Part shown: piece by piece, positions 36,671 through 50,224 of the stretch | Position numbering within the stretch: position 1 is the first letter of the stretch | How the letters are laid out: each line of letters starts with the position of its first letter | NCBI GenBank assembly: GCA_033782935.1 | Contig: JAWQEG010000411.1 | Location: 1,733,501 to 1,797,500, forward strand | Direction of reading: 5' to 3' | DNA length: 64,000 nt | Source: Petrolisthes cinctipes | Taxonomy: Eukaryota > Arthropoda > Malacostraca > Decapoda > Porcellanidae | The notes under the pieces: generated by a model | What the model was told of the DNA's origin: nothing | Databases searched by the model: none | The model's input: the letters and a program-made list of their open reading frames with translations, nothing else | Program-made: the position numbers and the translations under genes

Positions 36671-38526
36671 AGGCATGTACAGATTGCTTCTGGGACCCCA
36701 AAATATTGAATTTTCGGGTGTTTTGAGCCTGAATTTGAGATATAAACGGGTACAGAAGATACATGCACATATTGACTTTGGGCATCTAAAATATCGATTT
36801 TCAGCATGTTTTGGGCCTGTATTTTGAAAATACTCTAACACTGAGTAGGCATGTACAGATTGCTTCTGGGACCCCAAAAAATTGAATTTTCGGGTGTTTT
36901 GAGCCTGAATTTGAGATATAAACGGGTACTGAAGATGCATGCACATATCGACTTTTGTTCAACTAAAAGTTCGATTTTCAGTATGTTTTGAGCATGTATT
37001 TTGAAAATACTCTAACACGGAGTAGGCATGTACAGATACCTTCTGGGACCTCTAAATATCGAATTTTCGGGTGTTTTGGGACTGAATTTGAGATATCGAT
37101 TTTTTGGCACCTAAAATGTCGATTTTTAGCATGTTTTTAGCCTATATTTTGAAAATATTCTAGCACTGAGTAGGCATGTACAGATTGCTTCTTGGACCCC
37201 AAAATATTGAATTTTCGGGTGTTTTGAGCCTGAATTTGAGATATAAACGGGTACAGAAGATACATGCACATATTGACTTTGGGCACCAAAAATATCGATT
37301 TTAAGCATGTTTTGGGCCTGAATTTTGAAAATACTCTAACACGGAGTAGGCATGTACAGATCGCTTCTGGGACCCCAAAATATCGAATTTTCGGGTGTTT
37401 AGGGCCAGAATTTGAGATATATACGGGTACAGAAGATGCATGCACATATCGACTTTTGGGCACCTAAAAGATCGATTTTCAGTATGTTTTTGGCCTGTAT
37501 TTTGAAAATACTCTAACACGGAGTAGGCATGTACAGATCGCTTCAGGGACCCCTAAATATCGAATTTTCGGGTGTTTTGGGACTGAATTTGAGATATCGA
37601 CTTTTTGGCACCTAAAAGATCGATTATTAGCATGTTTTTAGCCTATATTTTGAAAATATTCTAGCTCTGAGTAGGCATGTATAGATTGCTTATGGGACCC
37701 CAAAATATTGAATTTTCGGGTGTTTTGAGCATGAATTTGAGATATAAACGGGTACTGAAGATACATGCACATATTGACTTTGGGCACCAAAAATATCGAT
37801 TTTCAGCATGTTTTGGGCCTGAATTTTGAAAATACTCTAACACGGAGTAGGCATGTACAGATCGCTTCTGGGACCCCAAAATATCGAATTTTCGGGTGTT
37901 TAGGGCCAGAATTTGAGATATAAACGGGTACTGAAGATGCATGCACATATCGACTTTTGTGCACCTAAAAGATCGATTTTCAGTATGTTTTGAGCATGTA
38001 TTTTGAAAATACTCTAACACGGAGTAGGCATGTACAGATCGCATCTGGGACCCCTAAATATCGAATTTTCGGGTGTTTTGGGACTGAATTTGAGATATAA
38101 ACGGGTACAGAAGATACATGCACATATTGACTTTGGGCATCTAAAATATCGATTTTCAGCATGTTTTGGGCCTGTATTTTGAAAATACTCTAACACTGAG
38201 TAGGCATGTACAGGTTGCTTCTGGGACCCCAAAAAATTGAATTTTCGGGTGTTTTGAGCCTGAATTTGAGATATAAACGGGTACTGAAGATGCATGCACA
38301 TATCGACTTTTGTGCACCTAAAAGATCGATTTTCAGTATGTTTTGAGCATGTATTTTGAAAATACTCTAACACGGAGTAGGCATGTACAGATCGCATCTG
38401 GGACCCCTAAATATCGAATTTTCGGGTGTTTTGGGACTGAATTTGAGATATCGACTTTTTGGCACCTAAAAGATCGATTTTTAGCATGTTTTTAGCCTAT
38501 ATTTTGAAAATATTCTAGCACTGAGT
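36671..38526. repeat. Array block: two trimers and an 854-bp pentamer
   Basis: M3 anchors at 36625, 37126, 37627 and 38481 give 501, 501 and 854. The 854-bp interval is 148 plus four long monomers. It includes a chimeric monomer at about 38027-38202 whose M3b head (cccctaaatatcg, ttttgggactg) runs straight into gagatataaacgggtacag without the 29-bp deletion, then an M1t body. The variants cgattattagc and gtatagattgcttatggg (near 37622 and 37679) recur near 40757. Confidence 0.88.
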
Positions 38527-39490
38527 AGGCATGTACAGATTGCTTCTGGGACCCCAAAATATTGAATTTTTGGGTGTTTTGAGCCTGAATTTGTGATACA
38601 AACGGGTACAGAAGATGCATGCACATATCAACTTTTGGGCACCTAAAAGATCGATTTTCAGTATGTTCTCGGCCTGTATTTTGAAAATACTCTAACACGG
38701 AGTATGCATGTACAGATACCTTCTGGGACCTCTAAATATCGAATTTTCGGGTGTTTTGGGACTGAATTTGAGATATCGATTTTTTGGCACCTAAAATGTC
38801 GATTTTTAGCATGTTTTTAGCCTATATTTTGAAAATATTCTTTCACTGTGTAGGCATGTACAGATTGCTTCTAGGACCCCAAAATATTGAATTTTCGGGT
38901 GTTTTGAGCTTGAATTTGAGATATAAACGGGTACTGATGAAGCATGCACATATCGACTTTTGTGCACCTAAAAGATCGATTTTCAGTATGTTTTGGCCTG
39001 TATTATGAAAATACTCTAACACGGAGTAGGCATGTACAGATCGCTTCTGGGACCCCTAAATATCGAATTTTCCGGTGTTTTGGGACTGAATTTGAGATAT
39101 CGACTTTTTGGCACCTAAAAGATCGATTTTTAGTATGTTTTTAGCCTATATTTTGAAAATATTCTAGCACTGTACAGATTGCTTCTGGGACCCCAAAATA
39201 TTGAATTTTCGGGTGTTTTGAGCCTGAATTTGAGATATAAACGGGTACAGAAGATGCATGCACATATCGACTTTTGGGCACCTGAAAGATCGATTTTCAG
39301 TATGTTTTTGGCCTGTATTTTGAAAATACTCTAACACGGAGTAGGCATGTACAGATACCTTCTGGGACCTCTAAATATCGAATTTTCGGGTGTTTTGGGA
39401 CTGAATTTGAGATATCGATTTTTTGGCACCTAAAATGTCGATTTTTAGCATGTTTTTAGCCTATATTTTGAAAATATTCTAGCACTGAGT
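38527..39490. repeat. 1465-bp unit, displaced partial third copy
   Basis: M3 anchors 38481, 38806, 39130 and 39445 repeat 35160, 35485, 35809 and 36124 at an offset of 3321 bp. Markers gatacaaacggg, gttctcggcctg, attctttcactg near 38838, gatgaagcatgc and ttttccggtg are present. After 39445 the interval is 678 rather than 501, so the copy stops near there. A further degenerate copy of the middle part follows near 40.1-40.8 kb (gatgaagc near 40254, ttttccggtg near 40385). Confidence 0.88.
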
Positions 39491-41309
39491 AGGCATGTAC
39501 AGATTGCTTCTTGGACCCCAAAATATTGAATTTTCGGGTGTTTTGAGCCTGAATTTGAGATATAAACGGGTACAGAAGATACATGCACATATTGACTTTG
39601 GGCACCAAAAATATCGATTTTCAGCATGTTTTGGGCCTGAATTTTGAAAATACTCTAACACGGAGTAGGCATGTACAGATCGCTTCTGGGACCCCAAAAT
39701 ATCGAATTTTCGGGTGTTTAGGGCCAGAATTTGAGATATAAACGGGTACAGAAGATGCATGCACATATCGACTTTTGGGCACCTAAAAGATCGATTTTCA
39801 GTATGTTTTTGGCCTGTATTTTGAAAATACTCTAACACGGAGTAGGCATGTACAGATTGCTTCTGGGACCCCAAAAAATTGAATTTTCGGGTGTTTTGAG
39901 CCTGAATTTGAGATATAAACGGGTACTGAAGATGCATGCACATATCGACTTTTGTGCAACTAAAAGTTCGATTTTCAGTATGTTTTGAGCATGTATTTTG
40001 AAAATACTCTAACACGGAGTAGGCATGTACAGATACCTTCTGGGACCTCTAAATATCGAATTTTCGGGTGTTTTGGGACTGAATTTGAGATATCGATTTT
40101 TTGGCACCTAAAATGTCGATTTTTAGCATGTTTTTAGCCTATATTTTGAAAATATTCTAGCACTGTGTAGGCATGTACAGATTGCTTCTAGGACCCCAAA
40201 ATATTGAATTTTCGGGTGTTTTGAGCCTGAATTTGAGATATTAACGGGTACTGATGAAGCATGCACATATCGACTTTTATGCACCTAAAAGATCGATTTT
40301 CAGTATGTTTTGGCCTGTATTTTGAAAATACTCTAACACGGAGTAGGCATGTACAGATCGCTTCTGGGACCCCTAAATATCGAATTTTCCGGTGTTTTGG
40401 GACTGAATTTGAGATAGCGACTTTTTGGCACCTAAAAGATCGATTTTTGGTATGTTTTTAGCCTATATTTTGAAAATATTCTAGCACTGTACAGATTGCT
40501 TCTGGGATCCCAAAATATTGAATTTTCGGGTGTTTTGAGCCTGAATTTGAGATATAAACGGGTACAGAAGATGCATGCACATATCGACTTTTGGGCACCT
40601 GAAAGATCGATTTTCAGTATGTTTTTGGCCTGTATTTTGAAAATACTCTAACACGGAGTAGGCATGTACAGATACCTTCTGGGACCTCTAAATATCGAAT
40701 TTTCGGTTGTTTTGGGACTGAATTTGAGATATCGACTTTTTGGCACCTAAAAGATCGATTATTAGCATGTTTTTAGCCTATATTTTGAAAATATTCTAGC
40801 TCTGAGTAGGCATGTATAGATTGCTTATGGGACCCCAAAATATTGAATTTTCGGGTGTTTTGAGCATGAATTTGAGATATAAACGGGTACTGAAGATACA
40901 TGCACATATTGACTTTGGGCACCAAAAATATCGATTTTCAGCATGTTTTGGGCCTGAATTTTGAAAATACTCTAACACGGAGTAGGCATGTACAGATCGC
41001 TTCTGGGACCCCAAAATATCGAATTTTCGGGTGTTTAGGGCCAGAATTTGAGATATAAACGGGTACAGAAGATGCATGCACATATCGACTTTTGGGCACC
41101 TAAAAGATCGATTTTCAGTATGATTTTGGCCTGTATTTTGAAAATACTCTAACAAGGAGTAGGCATGTACAGATACCTTCTGGGACCTCTAAATATCGAA
41201 TTTTCGGGTGTTTTTTGGACTGAATTTGATATATCGATTTTTTGGCACCTAAAATGTCGATTTTTAGCATGTTTTTAGCCTATATTTTGAAAATATTCTA
41301 GCACTGTGT
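39491..41309. repeat. Array block: tetramer, two dimers, one trimer
   Basis: Intervals are 678 (39445-40123), 324, 315 and 502. The dimer pair resembles the core of the 1465-bp unit. Local changes are gagatagcgac near 40413, gatttttggtatg near 40443 and gggatccc near 40505. The trimer from 40762 repeats the cgattattagc and gcttatggg head seen at 37.6 kb (offset 3135). It ends with tgttttttggactg, which has one base more than usual. Confidence 0.86.
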
Positions 41310-44300
41310 AGGCATGTACAGATTGCTTGTGGGACCCCAAAATATTGAATTTTCGGGTGTTTTGAGCCTGAATTTGAGATATAAACGGGTACAGAAGATA
41401 CATGCACATATCGACTTTTGTGCACCTAAAAGATCGATTTTCAGTATGTTTTGAGCATGTATTTTGAAAATACTCTAACACGGAGTAGGCATGTACAGAT
41501 CGCTTCTGGGACCCCTAAATATCGAATTTTCGGGTGTTTTGGGACTGAATTTGAGATATCGACTTTTTGGCACCTAAAAGATCGATTTTTAGCATGTTTT
41601 TAGCCTATATTTTGAAAATATTCTAGCACTGAGTAGGCATGTACAGATTGCTTCTGGGACCCCAAAATATTGAATTTTCGTGTGTTTTGAGCCTGAATTT
41701 GAGATATAAACGGGTACAGAAGATACATGCACATATTGACTTTGGGCACCAAAAATATCGATTTTCAGCATGTTTTGGGCCTGAATTTTGAAAATACTCT
41801 AACACTGAGTAGGCATGTACAGATTGCTTCTGAGACCCCAAAATATCGAATTTTCTGGTGTTTTGAGCCTTAAATTGAGATATAAACGGGTACTGAAGAT
41901 GCATGCACATATCGACTTTTGTGCACCTAAAAGATCGATTTTCAGTATGTTTTGAGCATGTATTTTGAAAATACTCTAACACGGAGTAGGCATGTACAGA
42001 TCGCTTCTGGGACCCCTAAATATCGAATTTTCGGGTGTTTTGGGACTGAATATGAGGTATCGACTTTTTGGCACCTAAAAGATCGATTTTTAGCATGTTT
42101 TTAGCCTATATTTTGAAAATATTCTAGCACTGAGTAGGCATGTACAGATTGCTTCTCGGACCCCAAAATATTGAATTTTTGGGTGTTTTGAGCCTGAATT
42201 TGAGATATAAACGGGTACAGAAGATACATGCACAAATTGACTTTGGGCACCAAAAATATCGATTTTCAGCATGTTTTGGACCTTAATTTTGAAAATACTC
42301 TAACACGGAGTAGGCATGTACAGATCGCTTCTGGGACCCCAAAATATCGAATTTTCGGGTGTTTTGAGCCTTAAATTGAGATATAAACGGGTACAGAAGA
42401 TGCATGCACATATCGACTTTTGGGCACCTAAAAGATCGATTTTCAGTATGTTTTGAGCATGTATTTTGAAAATACTCTAACACGGAGTAGGCATGTACAG
42501 ATCGCTTCTGGGACCCCTAAATATCGAATTTTCGGGTGTTTTGGGACTGAATATGAGATATCGACTTTTTGGCACCTAAAAGATCGATTTTTAGCATGTT
42601 TTTAGCCTATATTTTGAAAATATTCTAGCACTGAGTAGGCATGTACAGATTGCTTCTCGGACCCCAAAATATTGAATTTTTGGGTGTTTTGAGCCTGAAT
42701 TTGAGATATAAACGGGTACAGAAGATACATGCACATATTGACTTTGGGCACCAAAAATATCGATTTTCAGCATGTTTTGGACCTGAATTTTGAAAATACT
42801 CTAACACGGAGTAGGCATGTACAGATCGCTTCTGGGACCCCAAAATATCGAATTTTCGGGTGTTTAGGGCCAGAATTTGAGATATAAACGGGTACAGAAG
42901 ATGCATGCACATATCGACTTTTGGGCACCTAAAAGATCGATTTTCAGTATGATTTTGGCCTGTATTTTGAAAATACTCTAACAAGCAGTAGGCATGTACA
43001 GATACCTTCTGGGACCTCTAAATATCGAATTTTCGGGTGTTTTTTGGACTGAATTTGATATATCGATTTTTTGGCACCTAAAATGTCGATTTTTAGCATG
43101 TTTTTAGCCTATATTTTGAAAATATTCTAGCACTGTGTAGGCATGTACAGATTGCTTGTGGGACCCCAAAATATTGAATTTTCGGGTGTTTTGAGCCTGA
43201 ATTTGAGATATAAACGGGTACAGAAGATACATGCACATATCGACTTTTGTGCACCTAAAAGATCGATTTTCAGTATGTTTTGAGCATGTATTTTGAAAAT
43301 ACTCTAACACGGAGTAGGCATGTACAGATCGCTTCTGGGACCCCTAAATATCGAATTTTCGGGTGTTTTGGGACTGAATTTGAGATATCGACTTTTTGGC
43401 ACCTAAAAGATCGATTTTTAGCATGTTTTTAGCCTATATTTTGAAAATATTCTAGCACTGAGTAGGCATGTACAGATTGCTTCTGGGACCCCAAAATATT
43501 GAATTTTCGGGTGTTTTGAGCCTGAATTTGAGATATAAACGGGTACAGAAGATACATGCACATATTGACTTTGGGCACCAAAAATATCGATTTTCAGCAT
43601 GTTTTGGGCCTGAATTTTGAAAATACTCTAACACTGAGTAGGCATGTACAGATTGCTTCTGAGACCCCAAAATATCGAATTTTCTGGTGTTTTGAGCCTT
43701 AAATTGAGATATAAACGGGTACTGAAGATGCATGCACATATCGACTTTTGTGCACCTAAAAGATCGATTTTCAGTATGTTTTGAGCATGTATTTTGAAAA
43801 TACTCTAACACGGAGTAGGCATGTACAGATCGCTTCTGGGACCCCTAAATATCGAATTTTCGGGTGTTTTGGGACTGAATATGAGATATCGACTTTTTGG
43901 CACCTAAAAGATCGATTTTTAGCATGTTTTTAGCCTATATTTTGAAAATATTCTAGCACTGAGTAGGCATGTACAGATTGCTTCTCGGACCCCAAAATAT
44001 TGAATTTTTGGGTGTTTTGAGCCTGAATTTGAGATATAAACGGGTACAGAAGATACATGCACAAATTGACTTTGGGCACCAAAAATATCGATTTTCAGCA
44101 TGTTTTGGACCTGAATTTTGAAAATACTCTAACACGGAGTAGGCATGTACAGATCGCTTCTGGGACCCCAAAATATCGAATTTTCGGGTGTTTAGGGCCA
44201 GAATTTGAGATATAAACGGGTACAGAAGATGCATGCACATATCGACTTTTGGGCACCTAAAAGATCGATTTTCAGTATGATTTTGGCCTGTATTTTGAAA

Positions 44301-46294
44301 ATACTCTAACAAGGAGTAGGCATGTACAGATACCTTCTGGGACCTCTAAATATCGAATTTTCGGGTGTTTTTTGGACTGAATTTGATATATCGATTTTTT
44401 GGCACCTAAAATGTCGATTTTTAGCATGTTTTTAGCCTATATTTTGAAAATATTCTAGCACTGTGTAGGCATGTACAGATTGCTTGTGGGACCCCAAAAT
44501 ATTGAATTTTCGGGTGTTTTGAGCCTGAATTTGAGATATAAACGGGTACAGAAGATACATGCACATATCGACTTTTGTGCACCTAAAAGATCGATTTTCA
44601 GTATGTTTTGAGCATGTATTTTGAAAATACTCTAACACGGAGTAGGCATGTACAGATCGCTTCTGGGACCCCTAAATATCGAATTTTCGGGTGTTTTGGG
44701 ACTGAATTTGAGATATCGACTTTTTGGCACCTAAAAGATCGATTTTTAGCATGTTTTTAGCCTATATTTTGAAAATATTCTAGCACTGAGTAGGCATGTA
44801 CAGATTGCTTCTGGGACCCCAAAATATTGAATTTTCGGGTGTTTTGAGCCTGAATTTGAGATATAAACGGGTACAGAAGATACATGCACATATTGACTTT
44901 GGGCACCAAAAATATCGATTTTCAGCATGTTTTGGGCCTGAATTTTGAAAATACTCTAACACTGAGTAGGCATGTACAGATTGCTTCTGAGACCCCAAAA
45001 TATCGAATTTTCTGGTGTTTTGAGCCTTAAATTGAGATATAAACGGGTACTGAAGATGCATGCACATATCGACTTTTGTGCACCTAAAAGATCGATTTTC
45101 AGTATGTTTTGAGCATGTATTTTGAAAATACTCTAACACAGAGTAGGCATGTACAGATCGCTTCTGGGACCCCTAAATATCGAATTTTCGGGTGTTTTGG
45201 GACTGAATATGAGATATCGACTTTTTGGCACCTAAAAGATCGATTTTTAGCATGTTTTTAGCCTATATTTTGAAAATATTCTAGCACTGAGTAGGCATGT
45301 ACAGATTGCTTCTCGGACCCCAAAATATTGAATTTTTGGGTGTTTTGAGCCTGAATTTGAGATATAAACGGGTACAGAAGATACATGCACAAATTGACTT
45401 TGGGCACCAAAAATATCGATTTTCAGCATGTTTTGGACCTTAATTTTGAAAATACTCTAACACGGAGTAGGCATGTACAGATCGCTTCTGGGACCCCAAA
45501 ATATCGAATTTTCGGGTGTTTTGAGCCTTAAATTGAGATATAAACGGGTACAGAAGATGCATGCACATATCGACTTTTGGGCACCTAAAAGATCGATTTT
45601 CAATATGTTTTGAGCATGTATTTTGAAAATACTCTAACACGGAGTAGGCATGTACAGATCGCTTCTGGGACCCCTAAATATCGAATTTTCGGGTGTTTTG
45701 GGACTGAATATGAGATATCGACTTTTTGGCACCTAAAAGATCGATTTTTAGCATGTTTTTAGCCTATATTTTGAAAATATTCTAGCACTGAGTAGGCATG
45801 TACAGATTGCTTCTCGGACCCCAAAATATTGAATTTTTGGGTGTTTTGAGCCTGAATTTGAGATATAAACGGGTACAGAAGATACATGCACATATTGACT
45901 TTGGGCACCAAAAATATCGATTTTCAGCATGTTTTGGACCTGAATTTTGAAAATACTCTAACACGGAGTAGGCATGTACAGATCGCTTCTGGGACCCCAA
46001 AATATCGAATTTTCGGGTGTTTAGGGCCAGAATTTGAGATATAAACGGGTACAGAAGATGCATGCACATATCGACTTTTGGGCACCTAAAAGATCGATTT
46101 TCAGTATGTTTTTGGCCTGTATGTTGAAAATACTCTAACAAGGAGTAGGCATGTACAGATACCTTTTGGGACCTCTAAATATCGAATTTTCGGGTGTTTT
46201 GGGACTGAATTTGAGATATCGATTTTTTGGCACCTAAAATGTCGATTTTTAGCATGTTTTTAGCCTATATTTTGAAAATATTCTAGCACTGTGT
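41310..46294. repeat. Local unit of 1829/1328/1828 bp, three copies
   Basis: Copies are 41310-43138, 43139-44466 and 44467-46294. Copies 1 and 3 run 325, 501, 501, 501-502; the middle copy lacks one 501-bp trimer. Shared markers are gattgcttgtggg near 41324, 43153 and 44481, ttttctggtgttttgagcc followed by ttaaattgag near 41853, 43682 and 45010, and gactgaatatgag near 42048, 43877 and 45204. Further markers are gcttctcggacc (42153, 43982, 45310) and cacaaattgac. Copy number thus varies by whole trimers within a larger repeated block. Confidence 0.9.
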
Positions 46295-48259
46295 TGGCAT
46301 GTACAGATTGCTTCTGGGACCCCAAAATATTGAATTTTCGGGTGTTTTGAGCGTGAATTTGAGATATAAACGGGTACAGAAGATACATGCACATATCGAC
46401 TTTTGTGCACCTAAAAGATCGATTTTCAGTATGTTTTGAGCATGTATTTTGAAAATACTCTAACACGGAGTAGGCATGTACAGATAGCTTCTGGGACCCC
46501 TAAATATCGAATTTTCGGGTGTTTTGGGACTGAATTTGAGATATCGACTTTTTGGCACCTAAAAGATCGATATTTAGCATGTTTTTAGCCTATATTTTGA
46601 AAATATTCTAGCACTGAGTAGGCATGTACAGATTGCTTCTGGGACCCCAAAATATTGAATTTTCGGGTGTTTTGAGCCTGAATTTGAGATATAAACGGAC
46701 ACAGAAGATACATGCACATATTGACTTTGGGCATCTAAAATATCGATTATCAGCATATTTTTGGCCTGTATTTTGAAAATACTCTAACACTGAGTAGGCA
46801 TGTACAGATTGCTTCTGGGACCCCAAAATATCGAATTTTCGGGTGTTTTGAGCCTGAATTTGAGATATAAACGGGTACTGAAGATGCATGCACATATCGA
46901 CTTTTGTGCACCTAAAAGATCGATTTTCAGTATGTTTTGAGCATATATTTTGAAAATACTCTAACACGGAGTAGGCATGTACAGATCGCTTCTGGGACCC
47001 CTAAATATCGAATTTTCGGGTGTTTAGGGCCAGAATTTGAGATATAAACGGGTACAGAAGATGCATGCACATATCGACTTTTGGGCACCTAAAAGATCGA
47101 TTTTCAGTATGATTTTGGCCTGTATTTTGAAAATACTCTAACAAGGAGTAGGCATGTACAGATACCTTCTGGGACCTCTAAATATAGAATTTTCGGGTGT
47201 TTTGGGACTGAATTTGATATATCGATTTTTTGGCACTTAAAATGTCGATTTTAGCCTATATTTTGAAAATATTCTAGCACTGTGTAGGCATGTACAGATT
47301 GCTTCTGGGACTCCAAAATATTGAATTTTCGGGTGTTTTGAGCCTGAATTTGAGATATAAACGGGTACAGAAGATACATGCACATATCGACTTTTGTGCA
47401 CCTAAAAGATCGATTTTCAGTATGTTTTGAGCATGTATTTTGAAAATACTCTAACACGGAGTAGGCATGTACAGATCGCTTCTGGGACCCCTAAATATCG
47501 AATTTTCGGGTGTTTTGGGACTGAATTTGAGATATCGACTTTTTGGCACCTAAAAGATCGATATTTAGCATGTTTTTAGCCTATATTTTGAAAATATTCT
47601 AGCACTGAGTAGGCATGTACAGATTGCTTCTGGGACCCCAAAATATTGAATTTTCGGGTGTTTTGAGTCTGAATTTGAGATATAAACGGGTACAGAAGAT
47701 ACATGCACATATTGACTTTGGGCACCAAAAATATCGATTTTCAGCATGTTTTGGGCCTGAATTTTGAAAATACTCTAACACTGAGTAGGCATGTACAGAT
47801 TGCTTCAGGGACCCCAAAATATTGAATTTTCGGGTGTTTTGAACCTGAATTTGAGATATAAACGGGTACTGAAGATGCATGCACATATCGACTTTTGTGC
47901 ACCTAAAAGATCGATTTTCAGTATGTTTTGAGCATGTACTTTGAAAATACTCTAACACGGAGTAGGCATGTACAGATCGCTTCTGGGACCCCTAAATATC
48001 GAATTTTCGGGTGTTTTGGGACTGAATTTGAGATATCGACTTTTTGGCACCTAAAAGATCGATTTTCAGTATGTTTTTGGCCTGTATGTTGAAAATACTC
48101 TAACAAGGAGTAGGCATGTACAGATACCTTTTGGGACCTCTAAATATCGAATTTTCGGGTGTTTTGGGACTGAATTTGAGATATCGATTTTTTGGCACCT
48201 AAAATGTCGATTTTTAGCATGTTTTTAGCCTATATTTTGAAAATATTCTAGCACTGTGT
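46295..48259. repeat. 1965-bp unit, copy 1
   Basis: Intervals between M3 positions are 325, about 678, about 313, 501 and 148. Markers are gtgttggcatg near 46301, ttgagcgtgaatttg near 46348, aaacggacacagaag near 46693, cgatatttagc near 46569, and cgattttagcctat near 47246, which lacks 10 bp of the usual tagcatgttt. At 48066 an M3b head has the 29-bp deletion but an M2a-type tail (cagtatgtttttggcctg). It is followed 148 bp later by a normal M3a, giving two short monomers in a row. Confidence 0.88.
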
Positions 48260-50224
48260 TGGCATGTACAGATTGCTTCTGGGACCCCAAAATATTGAAT
48301 TTTCGGGTGTTTTGAGCGTGAATTTGAGATATAAACGGGTACAGAAGATACATGCACATATCGACTTTTGTGCACCTAAAAGATCGATTTTCAGTATGTT
48401 TTGAGCATGTATTTTGAAAATACTCTAACACGGAGTAGGCATGTACAGATAGCTTCTGGGACCCCTAAATATCGAATTTTCGGGTGTTTTGGGACTGAAT
48501 TTGAGATATCGACTTTTTGGCACCTAAAAGATCGATATTTAGCATGTTTTTAGCCTATATTTTGAAAATATTCTAGCACTGAGTAGGCATGTACAGATTG
48601 CTTCTGGGACCCCAAAATATTGAATTTTCGGGTGTTTTGAGCCTGAATTTGAGATATAAACGGACACAGAAGATACATGCACATATTGACTTTGGGCATC
48701 TAAAATATCGATTATCAGCATGTTTTTGGCCTGTATTTTGAAAATACTCTAACACTGAGTAGGCATGTACAGATTGCTTCTGGGACCCCAAAATATCAAA
48801 TTTTCGGGTGTTTTGAGCCTGAATTTGAGATATAAACGGGTACTGAAGATGCATGCACATATCGACTTTTGTGCACCTAAAAGATCGATTTTCAGTATGT
48901 TTTGAGCATATATTTTGAAAATACTCTAAAACGGAGTAGGCATGTACAGATCGCTTCTGGGACCCCTAAATATCGAATTTTCGGGTGTTTAGGGCCAGAA
49001 TTTGAGATATAAACGGGTACAGAAGATGCATGCACATATCGACTTTTGGGCACCTAAAAGATCGATTTTCAGTATGATTTTGGCCTGTATTTTGAAAATA
49101 CTCTAACAAGGAGTAGGCATGTACACATACCTTCTGGGACCTCTAAATATCGAATTTTCGGGTGTTTTGGGACTGAATTTGATATATCGATTTTTTGGCA
49201 CTTAAAATGTCGATTTTAGCCTATATTTTGAAAATATTCTAGCACTGTGTAGGCATGTACAGATTGCTTCTGGGACTCCAAAATATTGAATTTTCGGGTG
49301 TTTTGAGCCTGAAATTGAGATATAAACGGGTACAGAAGATACATGCACATATCGACTTTTGTGCACCTAAAAGATCGATTTTCAGTATGTTTTGAGCATG
49401 TATTTTGAAAATACTCTAACACGGAGTAGGCATGTACAGATCGCTTCTGGGACCCCTAAATATCGAATTTTCGGGTGTTTTGGGACTGAATTTGAGATAT
49501 CGACTTTTTGGCACCTAAAAGATCGATATTTAGCATGTTTTTAGCCTATATTTTGAAAATATTCTAGCACTGAGTAGGCATGTACAGATTGCTTCTGGGA
49601 CCCCAAAATATTGAATTTTCGGGTGTTTTGAGCCTGAATTTGAGATATAAACGGGTACAGAAGATACATGCACATATTGACTTTGGGCACCAAAAATATC
49701 GATTTTCAGCATGTTTTGGGCCTGAATTTTGAAAATACTCTAACACTGAGTAGGCATGTACAGATTGCTTCAGGGACCCCAAAATATTGAATTTTCGGGT
49801 GTTTTGAACCTGAATTTGAGATATAAACGGGTACTGAAGATGCATGCACATATCGACTTTTGTGCACCTAAAAGATCGATTTTCAGTATGTTTTGAGCAT
49901 GTACTTTGAAAATACTCTAACACGGAGTAGGCATGTACAGATCGCTTCTGGGACCCCTAAATATCGAATTTTCGGGTGTTTTGGGACTGAATTTGAGATA
50001 TCGACTTTTTGGCACCTAAAAGATCGATATTTAGCATGTTTTTAGCCTATATTTTGAAAATATTCTAGCACTGAGTAGGCATGTACAGATTGCTTCTGGG
50101 ACCCCAAAATATTGAATTTTCGGGTGTTTTGAGCCTGAATTTGAGATATAAACGGGTACAGAAGATACATGCACATATTGACTTTGGGCACCAAAAATAT
50201 CGATTTTCAGCATGTTTTGGGCCT
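48260..50224. repeat. 1965-bp unit, copy 2
   Basis: This repeats the previous block at an offset of 1965: M3 positions 48214, 48539, 49217, 49530 and 50031 match 46249, 46574, 47252, 47565 and 48066. Substitutions I noticed are cagcatgtttttggc near 48717 (against cagcatatttttggc), atatcaaatttt near 48794, taaaacggag near 48927, and gaaattgag near 49311. Similarity fades after about 50.05 kb, where copy 2 continues as a regular M1c-M2a-M3a trimer. Confidence 0.87.
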
